Below are positions 1-9,827 of a DNA stretch of 64,000 nt, piece by piece. The first letter of the stretch is position 1. Every line of letters starts with the position of its first letter. Source of the stretch: Anagrus nilaparvatae (taxonomy: Eukaryota > Arthropoda > Insecta > Hymenoptera > Mymaridae); assembly GCA_022575985.1 (NCBI GenBank), contig JAKSXM010000007.1, positions 64,696,501 through 64,760,500 on the forward strand, read 5' to 3'. A program made the translations under genes and the position numbers. The notes beneath the pieces are model-generated. The model ran no database searches, was not told the DNA's origin, and saw nothing but the letters and a program-made list of their open reading frames with translations.

Positions 1-71
1 ACTACGTCAATATAAGAACTATAAACCTATACTTAAACTCTAATTCTAGGAACCCCATATGGTGTCAAAAA

Positions 72-112
72 AAATTTTTATGGTATTTACTTAGTAAATA
101 CCATAAAAATTT
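72..112. repeat. Short perfect palindrome
   Basis: Nineteen-base perfect inverted arms are separated by a 3-base TTA loop (arm core TTTTTATGGTATTTAC). It could be a cruciform-forming palindrome or the end of a fold-back element cut by the window edge. No gene is associated with it. Confidence 0.7.
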
Positions 113-790
113 GTTGTACAGTTTTGTTATTATTGTGAAACAGGTTTATAAATTTGTATAATAGTATAGTAAAAATAAAATGAAGATATTTCTAAAATGG
201 GAGAGATTTTTTTTCGATGCGGGAGAGTAGAAATGTGGGTTAAAATGCGGGAGAGTTGACAGCTCTGTATATGCACAAAGAGCCGTCTCTGATTTTTCTT
301 CATTGGTATTGGCTAGAGCTAGGAATTTATTTAGAAGACTAGGAGAGCCTGTCCTAGAGTATCGTATACTAGTGGGATCGAATTTTGCCCTTTATAAGCG
401 TTAGTTAGTTTATCCACGGGTGTTTAGTTTTGCTCAAATTTAATTTTTTGTTTTAGGAGAAAATTTGTCAATTGCATTGTTCATATTACTTGTCAAAACT
501 GTAAGTCCATGCTCAATATCCAAAGTGTCCTCAGAATTTGAGTAGACAGGCCAGTCTGCAGTTTGAGTAGACAGGCCAGTTTGTGCAGATGTTTGTTAAT
601 GACATGTACCGTTATTTTTTTGAATGCCTTGCAAGTATGCATGTTGTTTGAAGGAGTATGGTAAAACAAATCAATTGTTGCTGATATTATTTCATGCATA
701 TTCGGAAAAGGTGGTAACGTTTTGTGAAAACTTTTAATTTTATCATAATTGTCAACATATATGGTGTCTATCTAAGTGTCATTATTGTCT
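113..790. other. Noncoding stretch, no gene recognised
   Basis: The stretch contains three GGGAGAG motifs (about 200-255) and a 22-base direct duplication (GAGTAGACAGGCCAGT core, about 539-582). A 68-codon open frame on the minus strand (493-699) resembles nothing I recognise; it might be a relic of a mobile element. Confidence 0.4.
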
Positions 791-1070
791 TAAATTCATT
801 TTTCTTGTCCTGAAAAACCCCCTTGTAAAAAAAAGTTCATTTTTTAAGTTTTTCGGTTTCCCATCTTGAAAAATTGGAAAATATTTTGGGTTGAAAAACA
901 ATATTTTCCACCTTAATTTCATTTTTCTTGCCCTAAAAATCCCCTTGTAAAGCTAAAAGTTAATTTTTAGTCCGCCATCTTGAAAAATCAGAAAATATGT
1001 TGGGTTGAAAAATTAAATATTTTACACCGAAAATTCATATTTCTTGTCCTAAAAAAACATATTGTAAAGT
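791..1070 (+). repeat. Tandem repeat, unit about 120 bp
   Basis: Two and a half diverged copies start at about 791, 913 and 1030. Each carries TTCATTTTTCTTGTCC, then CCCCTTGTAAA, then CATCTTGAAAAAT and TTGGGTTGAAAAA. The spacing between the CTTGYCC motifs is 123 and then 116 bases. Confidence 0.75.
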
Positions 1071-1071
1071 A

Positions 1072-1160
1072 AATCCTCCAGTATTATTCAGAATCATAAT
1101 CCTCCAGCACTATGCTGAGCTAAATCATCCAGCATTATTCAGAGTTAAAATCCTCCAGAA
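1072..1160 (+). repeat. 26-bp tandem repeat, four units
   Basis: AATCMTCCAG recurs at 1072, 1098, 1123 and 1149, with ATTATTCAGA or a variant between units. It abuts the 120-bp tandem repeat. Confidence 0.75.
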
Positions 1161-1817
1161 AAGAAATTAAGATTTCTCAACAATCAATTAATTTTTTTCT
1201 TTCAGCAACCACTGTTTTTTTCAAGCAAAATTTTATTACCTATCTTTTTGTTAAAATTATTTACAAAAAATTTTATTACATTTTCTTTTTTTTTTTTTTT
1301 ACTTTCAACTCCACTTTTCTTTATCCCAAAATTATTTTTTACCCATAATTTTGGATTAATTTTGTTCATTTTTCAACAATTTATCCATCTAAATCGAAAT
1401 CCATCTAAATTTTTTTGACTTTTAACCGATTTAAACCAAAAAATAAAAAAGTATTCCTTCCCAATGAATAACCCTGTATACATTTTTTTTGTACTTGAAT
1501 AATGTGTACAAAAAATCAAAAAAAGTGTTTTTCAGTTATACATCGTAGTTTCCGCATAAAAAAATCTAAATTTTTTTTTTAATTTTACAAATCTCGAGCT
1601 ATGCTGTCTTGAGGACGCCATACCATTTTTGTTTTATTTTATTTGTTTCTTTTGTGTGATATTTATACAGTGGCCATTTATTCGATTAAGTTTCTTGGAT
1701 TCTCAATGACGTGATTGAAATCACGTGTCATTTACCAGAAAGAGATTCTTTAATCTTTTAAAATTAATTAATAAAACCCAAAGGCATTAAAAGATGCGAT
1801 AGCGATTTTACTCGACA
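1161..1817. other. AT-rich noncoding stretch
   Basis: I see no gene or clear element. There are long poly-T runs and a small imperfect hairpin around a CACGTG motif near 1705-1735. Confidence 0.4.
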
Positions 1818-2060
1818 CAATAAAAATTGAACACATCACTTTTGAACACCGAAATTAAAACACCCAAAACTCAAAACAGCATATATTTTTAACACTAATT
1901 GTTGCACACAATTTAAACACAAAATTTTTCAGCACATTTTATTTGACACAAATCCAACACCAAAAACTGAAATTTAATTAGTTTTTACTTGATTTGTATA
2001 AAAAATTTAATTTTGTGTTGAATAAAACGTGGCAAAATGATGTGTCCAATTTTTTTTTGT
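1818..2060. repeat. MITE-like inverted repeat with CAC-rich interior
   Basis: The arms at 1818-1843 and 2034-2058 are inverted copies with few mismatches (AAAATTGAACACATCA against TGATGTGTCCAATTTT). The interior repeats AACAC and ACACA motifs irregularly. There is no coding capacity. Confidence 0.55.
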
Positions 2061-4023
2061 ATTGGATAAGACCGCTTCCGGTTTACAAAATATAGTTAAT
2101 TTTAATTTAATCAAATACTTTATTTTAAACAGTACAATTAAGTTACTTACAATTAATAACTTTTTTTTCCCTCAATTTAATTTAAATCCAAATATTTCTT
2201 TCTGTACATATTCTCGTACGCACAATAATTTATCAATAAACTGAAGTAAATTAAATAAAAAGAATTTCTAATCAATAATTTTTAATTGTTTTAATTATAT
2301 AATAAACACCATTTTTTTCTAATACATTAAATCCAAACATTAAACCTATTAAACTGTATAAAAAGTCACAGAAATTCTTTCTTTCTATTTGTGAAAAATG
2401 TATAACAATCATAATAAATAAGACCTTGAAAATAATAAAAAAAATATTTTTTTTATAAGTAATATTAAAACCAGCAGAGTATAACGAAAACAAAAATATA
2501 ATTATATCTCTTCCTCCTATCTCCTTATTTTTACATTATTTATTTGCTACTTCATTTTTTTTGGTGTAGTACAAGTACACAATCAGAAATACAGTGGATT
2601 CCCCTATATAAATATTTTTATAAATCATAATTTTAATGAAACTAATTATATTTTAAATTTAATATCATTATTTTATTTCTCTCTTTCTAAAATAAATAAT
2701 TTCATTTTCATTATATTTCCTATTATAATTATCGGTTTTGAATTAAAACCATTTGGTACATATTATTATGATATTGCCAAATCCATTAAATTTTATTATT
2801 TCGTATTATACTTGATATAATATTATTACTGTTCATTAGGAGTTATAATTGATCATTTCCTCTTAGGTATTAGATTTTTTATGAACTTTTCCATCACATA
2901 TCGATGAAATTTGAGTTTTTTTATTTCCTTTATATTAGTTTTGACCTCTGAAATAAAAATGATTAATTATGATTAAACTTCTAAAACATGAAATTTAAAT
3001 ATTTAGGGCAAAAAAATAATATTTGCTAACCTGGACGTGGAGCATTTTTTGTCCTTTATAATAAGTAAAACTATGTTTTAAATCACGGTGTAAATTACGG
3101 TTCGACCTTTGCAAACTGTATGCAAGGTCAAGACCAATGTTTTGTCCTTTGTTTAAAAATTGGCTAATTTTTTTTTAAGGAAGCGTCGCACAGTGTGATT
3201 GTACTGTACTTACTACATCCTTGACTTTTTAATAACACTTGCAATTTTGTTATTATAAATATTAGTCATATTCTGGGTTTTTATAACAAAAAATTACTTT
3301 ATTACAAAATTTCTACGATATTTACTGCTACAATTATTTTTTAAAAGAGAATTCTAAAAAATTTTTTACGGTTTTTATTTTATTTTTACATGATAATAGG
3401 AGATTTATTGGGTTAGACTGCCATATAAATACAATAATTAAATAAATAATGAACTTGCAAGAGGAGTGTCAACTGTTTGGGAAGCCGATTTGCTTCATAC
3501 TTTCAGGACAAATTAAGATAGTTGTAAAAATATGCCGCATATCCTCAGTTATATTAAATTTACCTGAATGAGCCTCCTGAGGCTAGAAATCAGACCCCTT
3601 AACAGATTTCTATACTATAAGTATTTTTGACTATATTTTAAATGACGCCTCTACTAGTGGTTTTCGTGATTTGTCTCTATAAAGATTATTAAAGTGGGAC
3701 TCTGGCTTTAAATTTTCATATCTCGCAAAAAAATAATCGAAAATAGATGAGTAAAAAAGTTTTGAAAACTAGCAGTGTGTACAAAATTTTTGGAACCTAT
3801 AAAACCCATTTTAGTCAATAATTACAATTTTGGCAGCAATTTAAAAATTTGTTTAAATAAATAATCTAAGTAAATCATCAAATTGAGCCAAGAAAATCCG
3901 AAAAATATGCTGGAGACGGAAATTATACCTTATTCGGCAGTAGTCTTTTTAAATTTCCAACCAAGTCACGTAACCAAAAAATAAATCTGACCAAAATTCA
4001 GATTCCGTGGGAAATATTTACGT
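2061..4023. other. Noncoding, one relict repeat
   Basis: This is low-complexity AT-rich DNA without a recognisable gene. About 3690-3835 holds a diverged member of a dispersed family (see 33580-33720). It is marked by GGGACT..TTTAAATT, ATATCTC.CAAA, GATGAGTAAA and CCTATAAAACCCATTTT. Confidence 0.45.
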
Positions 4024-4207
4024 GCACAGTAAAAAAAATGCACACAATATTACTACAGTTTAGTATTTTTACTACAATTTATTAATATTACTACAAAAAT
4101 AGTAAAACTACTAATTTTACTAATTTTACTATTTATGTAGTAAAATTAATAAATTTTAGTAAAAATACTAAACTGTAGTAATATTGTGTACATTTTTTTT
4201 ACTGTGC
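4024..4207. mobile_element. 184-bp MITE with terminal inverted repeats
   Basis: The ends read GCACAGTAAAAAAAATG and CATTTTTTTTACTGTGC. The inverted arms continue for roughly 50 bases (ACAATATTACTACAGTTTAG and its complement), so the unit folds almost completely on itself. It has no ORF, which is typical of a non-autonomous DNA transposon. The target-site duplication is not clear. Confidence 0.8.
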
Positions 4208-4995
4208 GTCAAAACAGAAAAATTTCAAACTTAAAAATATCGAATTTTTCGACCTATTTCCAAACAAATTATGTGGTATCCTTTATCAGAATTTAATTTT
4301 TGTATTTTTAGTAGTTTTTAATTTAACTTTATTCTTAATTTATTCATTAAAAATTTTAGATTCCGAATCTTATTCGATAGAAAATATGAGAAATTTTTTA
4401 TAAGAATATAAAAATATAAGAATATAAGAAACTTAGTGAATCTGGGAGTTAACGGTGGGTCACAAAGCCATATAGACAGAGTAGGCACTGTTTACAGGCC
4501 TCCACCAAAAAACTCATATGAAAAGACTCCCAGTCCCTCAGAAATTATTTATGTTGGTTAAAAGAAGAATTACGTAGGTAAGAGTAGTCTATCAAACTAA
4601 TATCGGATTTCAGAGAGCAATAATCTGATAATTTAAAATGAGTGTTTGTGGTGAGTTAAATTATTGATTTTAAAATGGGTAAATTTTGAAAATACTCAAA
4701 TTAACTTCAAGACCATTAGATTCGGTTTTCGAGATAAAATTTAATTAATAAAGGTCTATTGAATAAAAATTTTGATAGCAGGAAAAAAATGATCTTTAAA
4801 ATCTATTTCTCTATAGTAGTGAAAAAAACAAACAATGAAAACTGGTTTTCCAGAAGAAAACACAAAATAAGTTTTATTTGATAAAATAACGAAAATAACG
4901 GATAAAATAGATATTTATATTGTATTATAGAAGTAAAATTACCTGAGGTTTTTGAAAAAATGTTAGTATTTTATCAGTATAGGTAAACATATTAA
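4208..4995. other. Noncoding stretch
   Basis: No gene, RNA or well-bounded repeat was recognised. It is AT-rich with poly-A runs. Confidence 0.4.
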
Positions 4996-5793
4996 GGTGG
5001 TTCACAAAACAAATGCTCCAAAAATGCTCTTACTGAAGTATGTTGTAGTTTAGGCTACAAAATGACCCCATGCAAATTTTCAGCAACTTAAACCGCAATT
5101 TTTTATCACCATTATAAAGAATAAATTGATGAATGTTCATTTTTGGCCCAAAATGACCAATTTTAAAATTACTGCTAAAATTGTAATTTTTGATGAAAGT
5201 GGGTTTCATAGATCTCAAAAATTTTGAACAAGTTCAAAGTTTCCAAAAATTTTTTACTCGTCGATTTTAATTAAGACGTTTCCTAAATATGATGCGACAA
5301 AAATATAGTGATAAAATATGATTTTTTTAAAAAATAACCTTTAATTGAGACTCTTTCTTTAAATCGTCATATCAAAACAAACAATCGAAAAGGAATGAGT
5401 TCAGAATTTTTCGAAACTTAGAGCTCATAAAAAATTTTAAAGACTTATATGTCTCATTTTCATCACATTTCCTTTATTAACTATAGCAATGAGAGAATCG
5501 ATGATGAAAAATTGCAGTTTACGGGGAATGAAAGGTAGCAATTATACAAAAAAAAATTAAGACTAAACGGAAGTCATTTGGTTGAAATGCAATATGACAG
5601 CGTTATTTGAAAAATTGTCAGTAAAACCTTATCTTATAACATTGTCGTAGAATTTAACCCTGTTTCTGAGAGCTACCCTGGGTTTGGTCGACCCTTAAAA
5701 CTTTCTCAAATGAGCTGAAAATTGGCATGGGTTTATTATGTAGCCTAAGCTACAAAAAGCATTTTTCGAACTATTTTTTTTTTTTGAACCACT
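4996..5793. mobile_element. Diverged inverted-repeat element, about 800 bp
   Basis: The left arm at 4996-5088 (GGTGGTTC, AAAAATGCT, TTAGGCTACA, CCCATGC, AATTTTCAGC) reappears inverted at 5717-5793 in the same order. The interior holds sequences of the dispersed family also seen at 3690, 33580, 39470 and 63590. There is no coding potential. It looks like an old non-autonomous DNA transposon. Confidence 0.6.
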
Positions 5794-6371
5794 GTAGTAT
5801 ATACATCTTTAGAATAAAGTATTTTAAAACAGATTGTGGTATTATAAATTTTATTTGAAATAAATTTATTTGATAAGGAAGTCATTAAAAAAAAAAAAAA
5901 AACATTATTCTTCTCGCGGCTATTTTAGTTTATTATTAATATAAGAATACGAATGCCAAATAAATTGTAATTAAATTATGCTTTTATTGAGAATATTTTA
6001 TTAGTTTAAAAATAATCATTTATGACAACAAAATATAGTAAATTTAAAATTTTTTATTCTGATTAAAAAAAATTCAAATAAAAATAAGAAATTACTTATT
6101 TAAAATTTCAGCACTATAATACTAAACTTTAACCTAACTATTAAATTGTAAAAAAACAGAAATATTACATTACTTATCTTTTGAATCAAGCTTTTCCTTG
6201 CTTTATTGTATCTTCCTCGACATCACATCAAATTAATGAATCAAAACCATTTTTTATTTTACTTTTATTCACCTTGCAAATTTTTCTCTGCTTCAATTTA
6301 AGGCTAGTTTTTACATATACATTTTTTTGCAACCATTATATAAAGGTTTTATTATTATTTAGTTGTTTTAA
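5794..6371. other. AT-rich noncoding stretch
   Basis: Nothing was recognised apart from homopolymer runs. A 74-codon open frame at 6181-6405 has no recognisable product and runs into the fold-back element, so I do not call it. Confidence 0.4.
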
Positions 6372-6657
6372 CCCACGTAAAAGGATTAAGCTTAATTTTG
6401 GTTAAGCTTAATGAATTAAGCTTACTGGAGTAAGCTTACTGGATTAAGCTTACTGAAGTAAGCTTACGGACTAACCTAAAAAGGCTTAATTTGTAAAATT
6501 AAGCTTACGGACTAACCTAAAAAGACTTAATTTTTAAAATTAAGCTTTTGTAGGTTAGTCCGTAAGCTTACTTCAGTAAGCTTAATCCAGTAAGCTTACT
6601 CCATTAAGCTTAATTCACTAAGCTTAACCAAAATTAAGCTTAATCCTTTTACGTGGG
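6372..6657. mobile_element. Fold-back element built from AAGCTT repeats
   Basis: The ends are CCCACGTAAAAGGATTAAGC and its inverted copy. Between them AAGCTT (a HindIII site) occurs 14 times, spaced mostly about 14-15 bases apart in the arms. The middle has a direct duplication containing CGGACTAACCTAAAAA. It is flanked by AA on both sides (TTTTAA before, AACATGG after). The uninterrupted sequence TTTTAACATGG is seen at 12907-12917, so this looks like an insertion into the G-tract element that follows. Confidence 0.8.
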
Positions 6658-7075
6658 AACATGGAACATGTTTATAGGGAGGGGGTACTTCGGAACTGGA
6701 AAATTAAGGGGGGGGGGGGTCAAATTTGTCCCATTTAAGGGGTGGTCAAATATGTCCCGTTTAAGGGGGGGGTCAAACTTGTCCCATTTAAGGGGGGGGG
6801 GGTCAAATGGGACTTGGAATAATTTCAATTTTGGGACTTAGAATAATTCGGGTTTAGGGACTTAGAATATTTTTGATTTAGGGACCTAGAATAATACGCG
6901 TTTAGGAAATCATATTAGTTTGGGTTTAGAATCTTAACATTTAGTAAAGGTGATAATTACAAATTATAAAAATAGGAAATTGTATTGTTTTTTGTGTGTC
7001 TATGCTGTAAGATTACAGATGTAAGTAAACATGTTCCATGCATTTTGGTTTTGTGTACACAAACCGGTTATGAGT
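6658..7075. mobile_element. G-tract tandem-repeat element, copy 1
   Basis: The terminal inverted repeat is CATGGAACATGTTTA at 6660 and TAAACATGTTCCATG ending at 7040. Similarity to copy 2 (12913) runs on through ACACAAACCGGTTAT near 7070. The interior has three to four units of TCAAATTTGTCCCATTTAAG followed by a long G run, then degenerate GGGACTTAGAATAAT units. It is non-coding; the open frame at 6653-6841 is simply the repeat translated. Confidence 0.75.
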
Positions 7076-7179
7076 TTATTTTTTTATTAACTCGAAAATG
7101 TCTACACAAATTATATTTCGTATTAAACTTTTTCCCAGAATTTTAACAATTTTTCAAGTCAAAAGAAATAGTAAAAATA

Positions 7180-8922
7180 TCAAAAATTAGAATTTTCTTT
7201 TTTCAAAAAAGTCAAATCTGGTTTCTCGTCAACTAAATCAATGTCTTCATTATTTCCTATTGAAAAGTTATCTGTTTCAAAGTCATTTTCAGCAAACTTT
7301 GCAATTGAACTTGTCTGGTAATTCTGGGATTCATTTTCATTAAAAAGACTAACATTTTCAATCTTTATGAAGCTTAGATCTGGTTTTTCTTCAAGAAAAT
7401 CAATATCTTTTTCTACCTTTACAGTTTCTTCAGTTTCGGCTTCATGATTTTCTACTTTAACAGAAGCAAAAATTTCACTGTTTTCCATTACAGGGGACCC
7501 CGATTCACAGCTGTTTTTAGCAACTTTATTTACATAACTGCTTGCAACATGACCCTCTAAACTTACAATCGCATTTGAATTTTTCTCAAAATTTTCACAT
7601 TCCCATGAACCGGTATTAGGAAATGAAATGAAGTTTTCATTTTTCAAAAAGCTCAAATCTGGCTTTTCTTCAAAAATATCAATCTTTTCTTGAATTAAGT
7701 TAATTTTTTCATGCACTCGAAGATCACCTAACTGTATAAAATCTTTATTGCACTGCGAAAATTTATATGGTTTATCATCAGCGTGAACTTGAAGATGTTT
7801 CTTTAGTTCAACTTTTCTAATAAATCTTTCCCCGCAATCAATGTACTCAAATTTTTTTAAGCCTGAGTGAATTTTTGAATGTTGGAGAAGATTACTTAAT
7901 TCCGTATAAGTTTTATTACATTGAAAACATTTATAAAGCCTTTCATCAGTGTGAATACGAAGATGAGTTTTTAAGCAAGTTTTTTTAAGAAATTTTTTGC
8001 TGCAATCACTGCACTCAAATTTAGGCTCCAATGGATTCGCTAACAGAAGCCTTCGGTGCCGTGTGTCTCGACGTCGCTGTTCTTCTAAACGTTGTTCCCT
8101 GCGAGCAATGGTTTCGGCAGCTCGAATTTCATTTGAACGTATTCTTAAATTTTCCAATCGCTTATTTCTTTCCTCAGGATTTTCTTCATTTCTTTTTTGA
8201 CTCGTTCTCTGGCGTATTTTATCCAATCGCTGTCTTCTTTCCTCGGGAGTTTCTTCATTTCTTTTTTGACTCATGCTCTGGCGTATTTTATCCAATCGCT
8301 GTCTTCTTTCCTCGGGAGTTTCTTCATTTCTTTTTTGACTCATTCTCTGGCGTATTTTATACAATCGCTGACTTCTTTCCTCGGGAGTTTCTTGGTTTCT
8401 TTTTTTACTCATTCTCTGGCGTATTCTATCCAATCGCTGACTTCTTTCCTCTGGAGTTTCTTCATTTCTTTTTCGATAATATTTTTGGCGTATTCTTTTT
8501 TCTTGACTTTGAGATTCATTCAAATCCATAATAACTCCTACTAATCTATCTACACATGCAGATTTCGATTTGCGTACTGGTCTAGAGGTGGCATGAGTAT
8601 TATTTGTTTCTTGATTACAGATAGTCGTTTGGATTGCATTATTAAATATTACCCCTGAGGTCGACGATAAATCGTTGTTAAGAAAATTTTTAGTACTTGA
8701 AAAATTATTTGTAATAACGATTGTAGAAGGTATTTGTAAAGTGTCATTGTAAGATATTAAGTTCATATCATTATCAGTGTTAAAATTTGTATCATCTTCA
8801 ACTTTATGGTTCATTTGCTCGGATGAAAATTCAGAATCTTGAGATTCGTTAAAATTTGATGTTGGTGCATTATTTTTATGAAAATTGAACTTGCGTCGTT
8901 TTGGAGGACGTCCAACAGGCAT
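7180..8922 (-). CDS. STPR-domain C2H2 zinc-finger protein (FMBP-1-like)
   Basis: A predicted nuclear DNA-binding protein of 580 residues in one uninterrupted frame. Residues 3-10 (VGRPPKRR) resemble an AT-hook. Residues 151-288 hold six 23-residue repeats starting at 151, 174, 197, 220, 243 and 266, with cores such as KRNEETPEERRQRLDKIRQ. This is the STPR (score-and-three peptide repeat) domain known from the silkworm fibroin-modulator-binding protein FMBP-1, a basic alpha-helical DNA-binding module. Two intact C2H2 fingers follow (C304/C307/H320/H324 and C332/C335/H348/H352). The third has Tyr360 for its first cysteine; the fourth has Phe388 for its first cysteine and Asn408 for its last histidine, so both are probably dead. 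The C-terminal third is acidic, with three copies of EKPDLSF/EKPDLTF (419, 512, 566). A good 3' splice site (TTTTCTTAG) lies directly before the ATG, suggesting a 5'-UTR intron. It may have a host regulatory role or be mobile-element-derived; the sequence does not decide. Confidence 0.85.
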   Translation of the reverse strand: MPVGRPPKRRKFNFHKNNAPTSNFNESQDSEFSSEQMNHKVEDDTNFNTDNDMNLISYNDTLQIPSTIVITNNFSSTKNFLNNDLSSTSGVIFNNAIQTTICNQETNNTHATSRPVRKSKSACVDRLVGVIMDLNESQSQEKRIRQKYYRKRNEETPEERSQRLDRIRQRMSKKRNQETPEERSQRLYKIRQRMSQKRNEETPEERRQRLDKIRQSMSQKRNEETPEERRQRLDKIRQRTSQKRNEENPEERNKRLENLRIRSNEIRAAETIARREQRLEEQRRRDTRHRRLLLANPLEPKFECSDCSKKFLKKTCLKTHLRIHTDERLYKCFQCNKTYTELSNLLQHSKIHSGLKKFEYIDCGERFIRKVELKKHLQVHADDKPYKFSQCNKDFIQLGDLRVHEKINLIQEKIDIFEEKPDLSFLKNENFISFPNTGSWECENFEKNSNAIVSLEGHVASSYVNKVAKNSCESGSPVMENSEIFASVKVENHEAETEETVKVEKDIDFLEEKPDLSFIKIENVSLFNENESQNYQTSSIAKFAENDFETDNFSIGNNEDIDLVDEKPDLTFLKKENSNF

Positions 8923-9342
8923 CTAAGAAAATTTTAGAATTCAAATATTAATGTTTATGTTATTTAAGTCAAAGAAACATAATTATTACCGAATTAAATG
9001 CAAAGATAATTAAAAAAAAAATAAGACTTCAGCTTGCTTGATGTGTTTTTGAGAGAACATTTAAAGACTCTCTGAATCTTTCTTTACAAAAGTTTACCTT
9101 TAGTTTTATTTCAAATTTGAATTTTCGCTCCATTCAACGCAGGAGTATAAATTAAGTATGTTACGAGCACGTGTCCAGAAAAGTAAAGAAAGGCCCAAAT
9201 CGCAGTTTACGAATTTTCACGAAATTGAAACCTATACCGATGGATTCCTTAGTATGAAAAACTTTTAAATGCTTGATCTGAACAAAATCGCTCTGTTAGT
9301 TCTTGAGATAGCCGATGCAAACATACATGCATATATATTAGA
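8923..9342. other. Upstream region of the STPR zinc-finger gene
   Basis: It begins (on the minus strand) with the presumed acceptor TTCTTAG next to the ATG. Any 5'-UTR exon and promoter would lie here or further up, but no core promoter motif is clear. About 9160-9230 resembles the dispersed repeat described at 25786 (GTCCAGAAAAGTAAAGAA, CCCAAATCGCAGTTT). Confidence 0.4.
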
Positions 9343-9790
9343 GTGGACCTAAAATTGGAGTATTAAGAAAAACTTTGCTCCTCGAGACTTTTCGTGAACT
9401 TTACGTCATAAAAAGTCCCCAGTTCCAAGGATTTTGCTTTTGCTTTTCAAAAAAGCGTGCCTGTAAGCACCTCAATTTTTCCATTTAAATAAAATGAGAA
9501 TTTTGACTTTTCAGCTTCCTAATGCTTTACAAAGTTTGCAAAATGTTTTGAAAAGCTGCTAATCAACGGAAAGTACTATTTAAATATATAAAAAATCGAT
9601 ACCCAACCTTAAGTAGCCAAAAAAAATATTTTTAAAGCGATTTTACCGGTAATAGATTAAGAGATAGCTATGGTAAAGTGAGCGTGTATTTAAGACACTT
9701 GAATTTTTGCTCAGACGTAGAAAACACCAAAACGTACTAACCTTCTATGAAAAGTTTTTTTCGCCAGCGGTATTGAAAAAAGTTATGAGT
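9343..9790 (+). repeat. Relict half of a TTAGAGTG fold-back family
   Basis: It begins TTAGAGTGGACC and continues through CCAAGGATTTTGCTTTTGC, GCACCTCAATTTTTCCATTT and AAATAAAATGAGAATTTTGA. This is the same order of motifs as the left arm of the 19441-20248 element, but diverged. No right arm is seen; the next fold-back element begins at 9828. Confidence 0.55.
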
Positions 9791-9827
9791 TGCTAAAGTT
9801 GGCCAATTTTGGGCAAAAAAAAAAGTC

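Noticed and set aside
493..699. 68-codon minus-strand frame
   Set aside because: No recognisable family; it includes a short direct duplication and could be noise.
7997..8544. Three plus-strand open frames (67, 166 and 115 codons)
   Set aside because: They are antisense to the STPR repeats; periodicity of the real gene keeps the opposite strand open.
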